Shown here: positions 46,771 through 57,124 of the stretch, one piece after another | Layout: every line of letters starts with the position of its first letter | Position numbering within the stretch: the first letter of the stretch is position 1 | DNA from: Acanthopleura granulata | Lineage: Eukaryota; Mollusca; Polyplacophora; Chitonida; Chitonidae | DNA length: 64,000 nt | Direction of reading: 5' to 3' | NCBI GenBank assembly: GCA_016165875.1 | Contig: JABBOT010000082.1 | Coordinates: 930,001-994,000, forward strand | Translations under genes and position numbers: made by a program | Notes under the pieces: model-generated | Database searches by the model: none | Told to the model about the DNA's origin: nothing | What the model saw: the letters and a program-made list of their open reading frames with translations, nothing else

Positions 46771-47334
46771 TGGGCGAGCGGATTTTTCACCACGCGCCTA
46801 GAAGTTAGGCGGGCAACTTGGGCAGTATGAACATCGGCTTGGGCTATGTAGAAGGTTAATAAAATAAAAACATAGGCACACACAGGCTTTCATGACGCAG
46901 TTAAAATCTCAATAAATAAATAAAATCCTAAAATGTTTTTTGATGAATATACCAAAGTACGCTTATAGTTGAAATCTGCTTGGTTTTATTTTATGACCTT
47001 TTCCTAATCTTTGTTTCGTGTGATTTAATAAAAAGCAGTCCAAGTTCAATGCTGTCTATCTCGCCCATGTAATGTTATCTGCGGAGAAAGACTGCAACAT
47101 ATGTTGCAACAATGTTGGCAACTTCAGAAGCATTCGGCGCACCTCGTTCACGACAATGTGACTATCTCAAGGCCACCTCTGTTCGCCTAGCCTGCAGCGT
47201 ACATCCTGCACAAATACATTAGCAGGGGGTTGTGTTTTATCGATAGGTTTTTCGTGTTCGCCTAACCTGAGGAGTCCATCGTGTACTAATGTATTAGCTA
47301 TCAGCCGTGGGGCTGTGTTTTGTGCATTTGTGCG
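46771..47334 (+). repeat. Left arm, inner inverted-repeat blocks
   Basis: Three blocks match the right arm inverted: 46,771-46,929 to 56,345-56,492 (TTAGGCGGGCAACTT, AAGGTTAATAA, CTTTCATGACGCA); 46,928-47,083 to 56,005-56,187 (GCTTGGTTTTATTTTATGA, CTGTCTATCTCGCCCATGTA); and 47,267-47,334 to 55,876-55,940 (CATCGTGTACTAAT exact). A local direct repeat of the third block lies at 47,185-47,240. Confidence 0.85.
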
Positions 47335-47412
47335 AGGGAATGTGACCTGTGTTGACAGTTTTAGAAGAGTCATGCCCAGTCAACGTGAAAGTACGCATGT
47401 GCGGCTGGGGAA

Positions 47413-48065
47413 ATGGAAACTCGCCCAATGTGTATTATTCCTAGGCCGGCTAACGAGGAGCTGTCACCACCAGCGGAACAACTGTTTCGTCTGAGTGATG
47501 ATATTTTCCTAAATTTTTCTATCTACCGGAATCCACTAACCAGCGAGCGCTGGTAGTACATGAATAGCAAGCGATGGGTCAAATACATCAAACAGGGCAC
47601 GTATTACTCCACGGTGGGTGGCACAAGCAATCGAGCTAATGTCTGGAATGAACTGAACAAGGCCTACCGTGGCTTGCCACAATGCACAAAGAGCAAAAGC
47701 TTCCTCAGCCTGCCAGCACATCACCAACAACAGCAGCAGCAAAACCAGAAGCAGCAAAACTGCCCAGCCCTTTCGCTGCTAGGGTCATCTCGTCTCCGAT
47801 CACTTCACCACCCACAACGCCTTTGAGTGCCTTGGACTACGGCGTTCTGAAAAACCTGATGTGGGACAAAGTGTTGCAATATCTGATCCCTTTTATTCGC
47901 GACATCCTGCAAGAGCGGTGTGATGGCTGCCGTACTGAGCATTCCAGCCGGCATCAGCATTCATGCCTCGAGTTACTGGGCACAGAAGACGAAACCATCG
48001 TCGAAGAGGCTGTATTGCGCCTAGACGAGATCCAGGTGTTGACCAGCTTCTGGAACTCAGCTTAA
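47413..48065 (+). pseudogene. Cys/His-rich element protein, broken
   Basis: A frame starts at an ATG (47,413), is interrupted by a TAG at 47,554, then continues in the same frame to a glutamine run (HHQQQQQQ). The rest of the protein is in a different frame and ends at 48,065, so an indel is likely within the CAG repeat at about 47,727-47,757. The second part has an Ala/Pro/Thr linker and then ILQERCDGCRTEHSSRHQHS with a following C, a cluster of two or three cysteines and three histidines that could bind zinc. The tail DEIQVLTSFWNSA is acidic to neutral. No family is recognised. It lies between blocks of the left inverted repeat and has no counterpart in the right arm. Confidence 0.6.
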
Positions 48066-48204
48066 GCTGACCAGTGACTTTACCAGACCCAGGCCCAGAA
48101 ACGCAACCCAGATTTCAGCAAGCTTTATTGGAGCATGTCACCGGGCGGTCGGCGTAAATAGGTAACCAACATGTTTTTCCTTTCGTATTTGAAAAAAAAT
48201 AAAA

Positions 48205-48260
48205 AATAAAAACTTGATTGCGACCACGCCGGGTTTCGAACCCACGATCTCTCAGAGGCC
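48205..48260 (-). other. tRNA-like B-box segment 1
   Basis: On the minus strand CTGAGAGATCG, GGGTTCGAAACCC and GGCGTGGTCG form a T-arm-like block with a perfect B box (GGTTCGANNCC). There is no clear A box or acceptor partner. It follows an A-rich patch just after the end of the Cys/His-rich gene. The same block recurs at 50,285. Confidence 0.5.
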
Positions 48261-48508
48261 CCATTCACCTGCTTTGTGTATAGCTCTTGTCTAGTATTTC
48301 CTGGTATATACTGTTGTGGAGAGTCTTGTAAACTTATGCTGAATTTATATGTGTACATGTATGTGTTATGTTTTTTTTATTTTATTATCTTTAGACCACG
48401 GCTGAAGTCTAACCCACTCCCACGCCGCAGCACCCCCCCCCCCCGTCCAACTCACACCGGAGTGGAAATGTATGCATCCTCAATCAAGCCAGTTGTGAAG
48501 GTTTTCAT

Positions 48509-48622
48509 ATGGGTAAACCACGTGCGGCGGCCATCAACCGGTACCGTGATATTGGCCATGTCGAGAAGATGACAACGCTGAACCAGGACATGGACACTTT
48601 ACTGAACTTTAATATCCGGTAA
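48509..48622 (+). CDS. Small hypothetical protein (37 aa)
   Basis: An ATG frame MGKPRAAAINRYRD then DMDTLLNFNIR and stop, followed by a donor-like CGGTAAAT. It could be a small gene or a 5' exon. It is basic at the start. No family recognised. Confidence 0.3.
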   Translation: MGKPRAAAINRYRDIGHVEKMTTLNQDMDTLLNFNIR

Positions 48623-48624
48623 AT

Positions 48625-48985
48625 ATTTGCCTAGGTTTTTAAATTTCCCACTCGGGGGTTGCTATGGTTACGGTTTTCCACTTTTATATCTCTTTTCTTA
48701 TTCTGTACAGTGTGTTTGATGTTGAAGTAAAAAACATGGAAAACTATGTTCTTTGTGTTTGTTGTCTCATGGTTGATAGTGCATGTTTTTTTTCGTTTAT
48801 GACTTGGAGATGACCGAGACAGGAAAAGGTCTGATTGGTGTTGGTTTGGTTGATGCTTTCACGAGCTGTAATTGGTGTTGATTCAGGGTCATTCCCCCCC
48901 CCCCCCCCGTAAGAGTTGTATTGTGAGCCAATCTCGCCTATAGAAAAATCCAGCCGGAGGCGGAGCCTAGTATGTATGTCAGTCA
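48625..48985. other. Non-coding part of the element
   Basis: Ends in a C run (48,895-48,908), a CCAAT (48,928-48,932) and a TATAGAAAA (48,939) that may form the promoter for the next genes. Confidence 0.45.
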
Positions 48986-48992
48986 GCTAGCA

Positions 48993-49091
48993 GGCGTACA
49001 ACAATGTATACATGTCTCTCGCTGGTGTCAATAAACTTCCAGGAATGAATGAAGACGTGTGTAAACACAGACAGTGACGCCTCGCACGTCA
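48993..49091 (+). repeat. Inner inverted repeat, left copy
   Basis: The segment 49,016-49,091 aligns without gaps to the reverse complement of 55,754-55,829, 62 of 76 positions identical by my count. GCGTACAAC just outside is also shared. A related sub-repeat begins at 49,106, one hundred bases on. Confidence 0.93.
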
Positions 49092-49162
49092 TTCTTGCAA
49101 CAAACGTATACATGTCTCTGGCTGCTACGAATGAGTGTACGATACACGCCAAGACCTTTTCT

Positions 49163-49611
49163 ATGAAACCTTCGCCTTTAGGCTTAGAAAAGCTCGTCGC
49201 CGCGGTCAATGATCACAGAGGGTACAAACATGTGGTGCAGTCAATGTTTCAAGACGATATTTTCAGTGAAAGCCAGTATACCGTCCGCCGTGTATTCACC
49301 AAATGTGACCGCGTGGAGATTCCTAGCTGATTATCAGCAGTCTCCCTCTCCCTAAACAGCCACATCCCTACCTCTACCTCCACCTACAGCACTCACGTCA
49401 TCTCAAGTGGAAGGGAAAGAGAGAAGGAAGAGAAAGGTCAGGAGATAAGCCCAAAGGCATGTACACACCTTATAAGGAAAAGGCGCCACACTCACCCCTA
49501 GTCTTCCCAGCTCAGTCTCCCCGGTATAAGAAGCACAAAACACAGCACAAGAAGAAGAGGAGGGGACAGTGGGAGCAGCAGCAGCATACTCCCACGCCCT
49601 CAGGTGGTTGA
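49163..49611 (+). pseudogene. Element hypothetical protein with basic tail
   Basis: A frame from an ATG (49,163) encodes SPLGLEKLVAAVNDHRGYK and ends EIPS at 49,330. A second frame, offset, then runs to a stop at 49,609-49,611 and is very basic (SPRYKKHKTQHKKKRR), with proline and glutamine. A frameshift or splice may join them. The upstream ATG at 49,049 lies inside the inverted repeat and is less likely the start. No family recognised; the basic part could bind nucleic acid. Confidence 0.4.
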
Positions 49612-49679
49612 CGGATCCGTCTCACCATATCACGGGCCAGGCGTAATATCGTCCAACCTCTGCAGAGGTCTCCGTATTA

Positions 49680-50275
49680 AAAACCAGCTCCTGGTACTGG
49701 AGAATTAACGTTAACAAATTACACCACCCAGATGACTCAACCGATCCATCTCTCGGGCGATTGGGAATGTGAACTGTCAGTAATACAGCACCCTGATGTC
49801 GGACCACAGGAACACACTCCCCGAAGGCTATTACCTTATGGCCATCAACTTCGCCCTGGCCCTCAGCGGGCGATTGAAAAATACCACCCACGCTTTTCTT
49901 CAGCCCGTGGCAGACCAGATTATCTTTGGGTAGGATAAATACTGTCGAAAGTTTATGCCGGAATTTAAATCTCCCTAACGTGTGAGCTTTAGTCCTCGCT
50001 TAAGGGAGACTGTGCAGGCGATGAAATGTTGAGCGACCCGGCGGATATGATATACTTAGGCGTGGACAACCTAAGCGAGAACATCCCTGGAGACCACATT
50101 ACCGAGCCCTTTATACACATCAAGTGCATTCCTGTACAGAAGAAGGATTTTCCCACCGTTGAGATTGATATTAGGGACGACACTAACCGCCCTGTTACGT
50201 TCCATTGTGGAAAATTTTGGTGACACTTCACTTTCGACAGCGATGGAGCTTACATCTTCTTTAATGAGCAAAATA
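49680..50275 (+). pseudogene. Element structural-type protein, broken
   Basis: The frame containing IHLSGDWECELSVIQHP is followed after a break by a frame with DPADMIYLGVDNL and VEIDIRDDTNRPV. A TGA (50,221-50,223) interrupts it and translation in frame would then read HFTFDSDG. The DIRDDT block is, from memory, conserved in neighbours of capsid-like genes in related elements, and the gene lies immediately upstream of one here. At least two frameshifts and one stop are present. A role in the particle is inference from position. Confidence 0.5.
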
Positions 50276-50284
50276 AAAAAAATC

Positions 50285-50345
50285 AAAAAGTAGACGGTGA
50301 TCACGCCCGGTTTCGAACCTCCGATCTCTCAGTCGCTCACATGAT
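50285..50345 (-). other. tRNA-like B-box segment 2
   Basis: The minus strand has CTGAGAGATCG, GGTTCGAAACC and GGGCGTGATCACC, close to segment 1 at 48,205. Flanking GTAGACG and CGTCTAC could pair as an acceptor-like stem, but the T stem is poor and no D arm is clear. Also follows an A-rich patch downstream of a gene. Confidence 0.5.
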
Positions 50346-50640
50346 GTCGGACACACGTCTACCTTACATCACGTACAACTGCATTTCGTGTCTTTCGGGG
50401 AGCCCGGATGCAATGGAGGCCATGGTACAGCCAATGTTCTGGGCCGTCTCACCAAGGGACTTCGGCACCGTTGGTCACCACTGTAAGCAATAAAGTGGTC
50501 AAAAGTGTGGGGAGAACAGTGTTGCCAACCGTCCTGGGACCGTCAAGGACATGATAACAGGCGTGCCCCTCAAGCAAGCCCTCAAACGGCGTGGTAAGGC
50601 AGCCGGTCGCGAAAGCTCCCCGCGCTATCAGTCTGTACAC
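50343..50640 (+). pseudogene. Small basic element protein, frameshifted
   Basis: Starts at an ATG with SDTRLPYITYNC, then in a second frame VSNKVVKSVGRTVLPTVLG, then in a third GVPLKQALKRRGKAAG. A short protein of about 100 residues with a lysine/arginine-rich end fits a minor virion component, by analogy with layouts I remember. At least two frameshifts. Confidence 0.45.
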
Positions 50641-51807
50641 AAACCAACCGGCCCATTGCCAGCATTACACACGGTGGGCCTGGGGAATTTTTATCAGCAA
50701 ATGAATCCAAACACTTTATTTGGACCTAGACAACTGGTATTTAGGTATGTCAAAGTTGTGAATGGTCAAGGCGGAAATTTGCTGGACGGGATCCCAGTGG
50801 CACTCACTAATCTGTAGACGTTTCCATCAATGACAAGCTCATCAGTGCCTCTACCAACATGTGCCCTTACCGTCCCCTGCTCACGGGGACGACGCCAAAA
50901 ACACCCACATGACGGGAAATATGTGGTATGAGGACACCGGCGGGCTGATGGAATCAACAAGCGCTCGAAACCGTGTATTTTGGAAACGCATGAACTTTGT
51001 CGCGGGGAGCCCGCCGATCTACATGATAGGGCGGTTTCACTGCGACCTGTTTCTACAAGAGTGCTATCTGTTGAACAATGTCTCGGTTCGACTGCGTCTG
51101 CCCCGGCCAAAGACACCCTTGCACTGATGTCGCCTGCACAAGTGAGCGAGGAAGGCCTTAGACGGGCAACTGGTCTCATGACTTCTTTGAAGAATGGAAG
51201 GTGTTTGTGCGGAAAGTCAAACTCCATCCCGGTGTTCAGCTAGGGCATTTGAAAGCCTTGGAGAGAGCCCGGGCCAAGAATCCGATTCGCTGCGTCCTGA
51301 CCAAGTATTTCACTGTGCCCCGGGGGCATACCACATCCAACGAGCAAAATCTGTTGTTAGCCAGCCTCTCCGCAACATGACCTACAGTCTAAATCCCTTC
51401 AATTTCCGACACTTTAACATTAACTGCATGGCGTTACAAGTAGGAGGACGTCAGATCACAGCCAAGCCACTCAATCCGGATTTTAACTCAGACAATTACA
51501 TCCGCTCTTACATGAACCTGTTGCCGCCACCGGCAAAGCTCGGCTGCACGTGGGTAACAACATCAAGAGTAGCGATCTCGGAGCTGTGCACACCCTCTTT
51601 GCCTTCAACTTGACTGTAGGCCAACACGACGAGCATCAGCTGAACGTAGTGCAGAAGGGCGGCCTCCGTTTGGAAATACGGTTTGCTTAACCTATAGTAC
51701 AAAAAATCAACGTCATTTGCTACGCCGAGTTTGAGAACATTATCGAGAGTGACAAAGCCCTCACCGAGCTAAAAATTAAAAAGAAAAAGAATTTTACTGC
51801 GATCTAG
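50640..51807 (+). pseudogene. Capsid-like protein (F54H12.2 type), broken
   Basis: Ordered blocks in several frames: RYVKVVNGQGGNLLDG, MWYEDTGGLMES, FVAGSPPIYMIGRFHCDLFL, YLLNNVSVRLRL, a frame without ATG (51,197-51,380) with KVFVRKVKLHPGVQL, then NPFNFRHFNINCMALQVGG, PDFNSDNYIRSYMNL, LNVVQKGGLRLEIRF and a C-terminus VICYAEFENIIE to a stop at 51,805. The order and roughly 390-residue span resemble a family I know as worm F54H12.2-like, which I take to be capsid-like. Several frameshifts are visible. It converges on the polymerase gene, leaving about 110 bp between their ends. Confidence 0.65.
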
Positions 51808-51920
51808 CAGGCTTTCGGACCTGCCAGATGTGCTCGTACATATGAACATGCATATCTTGGTTCACGCCCACTGCGCTTTGTTGTTCAGGGAACACGGACA
51901 GACACAGGCCCTTCTCTACC

Positions 51921-54900
51921 TCAGCCGGTTAACCCTTTGCACGAAAATATGTATCCACTCGCAATCTCTCCGCCGTAGTAACAATACGTCTTGGAGCAGA
52001 GACCAACAATGGCATCCCCAGTCTTCAACTCGATTTTAAAGAGAAACGGCGTGCGCCTGTCGAGCTGATAACGGTAACCAGCCGCCACACTGCACTTCGT
52101 AAGTAAGTCGAGTCGGTGTCCATTTCACAATTCTTCCACTGAGCACGATCAAAGTACTTGGCAAAGAAATCGTAATAAAACTTCAGCGTGCGGAGTTTGG
52201 TATACTGGTAGACCATGCACCCCATCATGGTAAATTGTACTGTATGGTTTTCTTGTTGCACGTCACCGTGTAGGTGACCTCTTCGATGTTGCGACACAAG
52301 TCTGCATTGAACAATTTGCGAGCCTTTTGTAACGTGCATCCGTTGACATCCATGTGGCGATCTTGGCTGGTAATCGTCTTGCGGTACCCGGAATTGCCCA
52401 ACAGTTTCATAGTCTCACAGGATCTACCACACCTTGACGCCGCGTCTGGATCGGCAAAGGCATGCTTGGGGATTGTTTTCGACGGCGTGATACGCCCGAG
52501 TCACCAAGAGTCCGTGGGGTAAATACCAAGCCGGTAGAGGGGTCTCAAAGAGAACCTTTGTCACGAACATGCTGCCAATCAGCAACCGACGGGGCTGGTA
52601 GGTGACTGACCTTGGCAAATGCCGCCATGGTGGGTCCAATATCGTCCTGGGTGACATCCACATTTCTAAAGATGGGTGGACATTCAGCAGAGGTCGGTAA
52701 TAACTCTTGAGGGACGTTAATGTCACACTCCACTAAGCCATACAGTCGCTGCTCGACCAAAGCCCTTAACAGTCTGTCTTGCGTGAGGTTATGAGGAGGA
52801 CGAGAGTGGCAGAAATGCCTGGAAAGAGGGATCACCTTGCTTCAGACGAAGGAACTTGCATTCCCACATCTGCACAACGTCATATTCCCAGTGCTCGAAG
52901 TAGACACGGTACTCATTTGTCTCGTTTTGAAGGTCCTCGGGAGCAAGATCTCGACATGTTGTAACGGAGTACTCCAGTGGTGGTATATTTGAGATGACAC
53001 CGTGGAAATGCCAGTAACACCCGTGGAACTGCAACGAGACAAGCATACATGTATAAGGATAGCATATATGTATGTATGCACGTATTCAACATAAGTATAT
53101 ATATATATATATATAGTATGTATCCATTAGCGCGTTACCTGGAAAAGAGTCCGTCCACCAGAGGAAAGCCATCGACAGGTAGTTGCCAATCTCCGATAAG
53201 TTTTTCCGTATCGTTTAGGCGATGTCGGATGCTCCCCCAGCCCCGCCACCTGGCAATCTAACCATTGCTCGGCCAGTCGGGTTGTCTCGATTCCTTAGAG
53301 CGGAACCTAATAGGTGACGTCTCGTCTTCTTCGGATGTAATGCCCAGCAGACATAGGGGTCAGGTCACAAGCAGGTCAGGTGCAATGCATTGACATCAAA
53401 GCCTACAATGGCCTGGCACAACTTTCCACCCTCAATACGGTCACTTCCTTCTCGTAATGGCGCTGAAATATGGTACTGGGGCCCCAGACAATGTTGTCCT
53501 TGGGGCACAGATTAAGATCATTGTCTGCCTCACCTATCAAAAAAAGTATGTGGGGAGCTCTTTAAACAGGTACTGGAGGGTATGCCCGGGGATGCCGACA
53601 CAATCTGTGAAGACTCTCACCCGCATGGACTGGTTAAACGCTGACATTTTTCGATGGTATGCAAGTTGCTATACCACACCAAGAGGTCTCGGAGTGTGGT
53701 CATCCCGTGTGATCGCCACACATTCTGCGGGGCCTAGTAGTCTTCTTGTAAACACACTCCGTTTTTTAAATCATTATGGGAGGCTTCACATGGCGACATG
53801 GCTGTTTCCTCCAAACGATCTAAATTGTCCACGTAGGTGTAGCAAAACCGACCTTTGGTCACCTCACACTCATAGGCTTTTACCCATTTGTCATAACTAT
53901 AGTTCGGTGCCAAGTAATTCCTCACGCTCAAGTGGTCGTCATTTCACTTGAACAAGCACTTTAGCCCCTCGGTCTTGGTCAAGCATGGATAAAGCTGTTA
54001 GAGAGACATATCTTTCACCACATCAAAATGCTTCTTGTGCAGATTGAGAGTTAAGGTGGCGAGATAACGCCCGACAGAACGGTGACGAATCTGAGCACTC
54101 ACTCCATGGTCAACGAGTACCAGTTCATACACAAGAATGTTCACCACAGTCAGTCTCTCGATAAATTCCAGAGCACTTAGGGGAACGCCCTGGAGATATC
54201 GACCTTTCACACCCTTGGCTTTCAAGTACTGTTGTACATGGTCCTTTACCTTAACATTACAGTAATGGGCTGGGCGTTGTCTAGGTGAAAGGCTAGGCAT
54301 TAGAAAAAACACAATTGATCATCTAAAGCTCCATTGCTGCTACTCACCGTGCTGTAAAGGTCATTGTTGTGCTTCACAGAATCCGGGAGATGCACCGGTG
54401 CACCAATGGGGTGATACGGGGTTTGTGAACAAAGAACAAGACGTTGATCACGGTGTGTTCGAGCCATTTGCTATTGAGGCGTTGTTGCCGTGCCCGGTCA
54501 AGGGGAGCCCTGGCCAACAGGTCACCGGCCAGTGTATCTACGTCCTCATAGGATTTGATGTCTCGGGGCTGGGGAAACACTCGGGTGTTGACACTTGGGT
54601 AATACCGCAGTTCATTCGTGCCCCGGTGGCGCAAAATAAACCCGTAGGCAAAGCTGACACGGGACGCTTCAGGCTGGTCGAACAACAGCTGTTTTAGGTA
54701 CATGGCTAAGGGATACAGTCCCACGATTCTGATATTATAGGTGTTCTGCAAAGGCCGACGGGATGAAAATGCTGCCGAAAGGCCTGGAAGTGGCGTGATA
54801 CAGCTCGCGTAAAGCTGGCTCCGCGGGTGGCACATCGGGTGGAGATGTGAGGAGATCCGGCTCAAACGGGTCAGCATTGAAGCCGACTGTGTTCACGTCA
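51921..54900 (-). pseudogene. Family B DNA polymerase (protein-primed type)
   Basis: Leftward gene. In order: an N-terminal stretch with RVSFAYGFILRHRG and ARQQRLNSKWLEH (54,700-54,440), LTLNLHKKHF (54,050), a VDNLDRLEETAMSPCEA block (53,800), QFHGCYWH after a candidate intron (53,029-53,138), YGLVECDINVP (52,700), RRLLIGSMF and PAWYLPHGLLVTRAYHAVE (52,560), motif B MKLLGNSGYRKT (52,400) and motif C EMDTDS (52,130), ending at 51,921. Motif B has arginine where glycine is usual (YGKT). I could not find the Dx2SLYP of motif A. Multiple frameshifts make it a pseudogene. It would copy the element's DNA. The start is uncertain; acidic sequence continues to about 55,050. Confidence 0.75.
53029..53138 (-). 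other. Candidate 110-bp intron in the polymerase gene
   Basis: On the minus strand the exon ends TTTTCCAG, then GTAACGCG, and the segment ends GTCTCGTTGCAG before TTCCACGGG. Removing it joins a glutamine codon to FHGCYWH in frame locally. A TA microsatellite lies inside. An insertion without splicing is the alternative. Confidence 0.55.
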
Positions 54901-55049
54901 CTGGCTTGGACACTCCCAGGTTCATCCCACCCCTCCATGCTGCTCGTGACCAGCGAACTAAGGACAGCCTCAGGTGAAGGAGACTGAGAGTCGACTCTCA
55001 AGAAAAGTAACAAGAATAAGAGAAGTTTGTCGAGGAAATACCATGCCTT

Positions 55050-55740
55050 ATCCCTTAAACGATGATCATAGAGGCGAAGCTGCTGGCCCACCACTCCCAA
55101 CCCCGGTAATACAAAGCCACTATAAAACGACAACTACCCAAGAGGGCTCCGACGAGTATTTTACATAAAGCCCTGTAACGCGAACTTCACCGCCGGCACC
55201 CACTGCAAGCCCAAGCCCAAGCCCAAGCCAGCAGTAACAGTAGCAACAGCACCAGTTGGGGTGGCCATGAATGGCCCGGGAATTCCTACCACCGTGTGAC
55301 CCATGCCTAGTGACTCCACCGACCAACCGACCGACAAAAGACACAAAATACCACCTGACCTACCCATCGACCTTTTTCAGGTCAACCTAACGCTGCCGAT
55401 AGAATCTCACCTGAGCGCAAGCGTTTTTCCTGTACGGTGTTTGTATCTATATGTCTATATGTGTATGTGTGTCTATATATGCATCAGGCTAATTATGGAC
55501 ACGCCTCCCCTCTCCACATGATACATTTTGCCCTAGACATACATATACATATACATAAATATATACACACACACACAGACGTGTACCTCTTATGTATTCC
55601 CTTCACCCAAATGTCTTGCACAGCAGGCTGAGTGTTACTCTACTTTACCCACGCTCGTATACTCACGCCTTGAGCCATTGACGGCTTTCATTCATAACAT
55701 GCAGAGAAATATATACATTTACTGGCAGTCAGCTGTTGAG
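55050..55740. other. Element stretch without a clear gene
   Basis: Holds a KPKPKPKP repeat frame on the plus strand (55,200-55,225) and the matching glycine/leucine frame on the minus. TATG-rich (55,440-55,480) and ATAC-rich (55,540-55,575) patches could pair as a hairpin. No gene recognised. Confidence 0.4.
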
Positions 55741-55753
55741 CTACTTACATACG

Positions 55754-55940
55754 TGACGCGCGCCTCGTCACTTTCTATGTTTACACACGCCCTCCTTCAT
55801 TCATGGATGTTGATTGCCACGAGCGAGAGGACTGTTCACGTTGTACGCTCACAGCCGAAGTGTGATTGAAAGGACACGCCCATGCAAAAACTGTCCACAA
55901 GCACAGAAGTGGTAGATGTATTAGTACACGATGTACTCAG
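55754..55940 (-). repeat. Right arm, inner inverted-repeat blocks
   Basis: 55,754-55,848 pairs with 48,993-49,091, and 55,876-55,940 with 47,267-47,334. In the left arm these two blocks are separated by about 1.66 kb holding the Cys/His-rich gene; here they are only about 30 bp apart. Confidence 0.88.
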
Positions 55941-56004
55941 CTCATGCCTCCACCTGGCCCAGGTGAAATACCATCAATTGTTTACAGGGCGCCATGGAAC
56001 CTCG

Positions 56005-56492
56005 CTCCACGGTTGACAGTTACATGGACGATATAGACAGCGCTGCACATGAGCCGTCTTTCTTCTTTTCTTTTCTGCTGAAGTCACACAAAGCACAGAT
56101 TAGAAAGAAAATCATAAAATAAAAACCAAGCCCATTTCATCACAACAGCCTATACGCTTACTTTAGTATACATACATTTTTTCACAAAAGCACATATCAT
56201 TCCTATGTATTTACAGACCGAGGTTTTAAATACTACACTGTAACTAGGGCTAGTCAGTGTAAAAAATAAAGAGCTAGCTTGATATATCTGGGTATAGCTA
56301 TACTCTATATACAAAGAGACAGCACATGGATTTTAATTATTTACCTATTTATTTAGATTTTGCATCATGAAGGCTTATGTATGTGTGTCAAAGTTTTTTG
56401 TTATTAACCTTATACCTACCTCAAACCGAGTGTTCAGGCTGCAAGAGTTGCCCACCTAACTAACCGGCGCGTGCTCTTAACCCACTCGCCCG
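56005..56492 (-). repeat. Right arm, middle inverted-repeat blocks
   Basis: 56,005-56,187 pairs with 46,928-47,083 and 56,345-56,492 with 46,771-46,929. About 155 bp between them is found only in this arm. Confidence 0.85.
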
Positions 56493-56502
56493 CATATACC
56501 AG

Positions 56503-56590
56503 CCAATCACCGTACATCCAGCCTCTTTTCGTTTCAAAACGCGCTCGGCATTTTCTAAAAATAACAGAATCATCCTAATTCCTATAAAAG
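56503..56590 (+). promoter_or_regulatory. CCAAT and TATA promoter
   Basis: CCAAT at 56,503-56,507 and TATAAAAG at 56,583-56,590. A start about 30 bp downstream gives a leader of roughly 45 bp before the ATG at 56,659. Confidence 0.65.
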
Positions 56591-56658
56591 CCGTGCGTCA
56601 AGCGTTTACAACTCATTCTACCACGGACAATTTTTGCTGTCGAGAAGAAGATATCATC

Positions 56659-56952
56659 ATGAGCAGAGACGCCATCATTCAAGAAGCTACCGAGATGCAA
56701 GGCTGCCACGATGTGACGATTTATGAAGGGCACAAGGAGAACAATGTACAACCTCTATTTAGGCACATCATCAGAAAGCATATGGAGGAGCTGGAAACGA
56801 CTTCCAGCAAGGGTTGCTGGGAGTTACAACACCTGGAGCAGCTTTATGATGGAGCACTTCACGCTTGTGCCGATTTAGGCTCCGACGATGCTCAAACACA
56901 CCCCAACACACATTACATACGAATCCCATACCCGGTTTGTAGCCATAGCTAA
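56659..56952 (+). CDS. Intact small element protein (97 aa)
   Basis: The first ATG after the promoter begins MSRDAIIQEATEMQGCHD. The product is rich in Glu, His and Cys, with YEGHKENNVQPLFRHIIRKH, EELETT, KGCWELQHLEQLYDGALHAC and a C-terminal YPVCSHS. Helix-favouring composition and regular E-E/L-L spacing suggest an alpha-helical protein. No family is recognised. It lies in the right arm in a segment with no left-arm counterpart. Unlike the long genes of the element it has no stop or frameshift, so it is either young, selected or simply short. The GTG upstream at 56,593 is not the start, as it lies just after the TATA box. Confidence 0.65.
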   Translation: MSRDAIIQEATEMQGCHDVTIYEGHKENNVQPLFRHIIRKHMEELETTSSKGCWELQHLEQLYDGALHACADLGSDDAQTHPNTHYIRIPYPVCSHS

Positions 56953-57124
56953 CTATATATGTATGTATGCATCACAAATCTAACTCCTACCCTTCCAACG
57001 CGTGTACGCTTGGCTTAGCGGCAAACATCAAATGACTCATTACCCACACACATAGACGCTTAAATACCTATATCGACTATTCTAGATGGTTCTCCATAGC
57101 CATACGTTAGCCTTTATGGATCAG

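Noticed and set aside
48205..50345. Functional tRNA genes at the two B-box segments
   Set aside because: No A box with proper spacing and a poor T stem in segment 2; kept only as tRNA-like segments.
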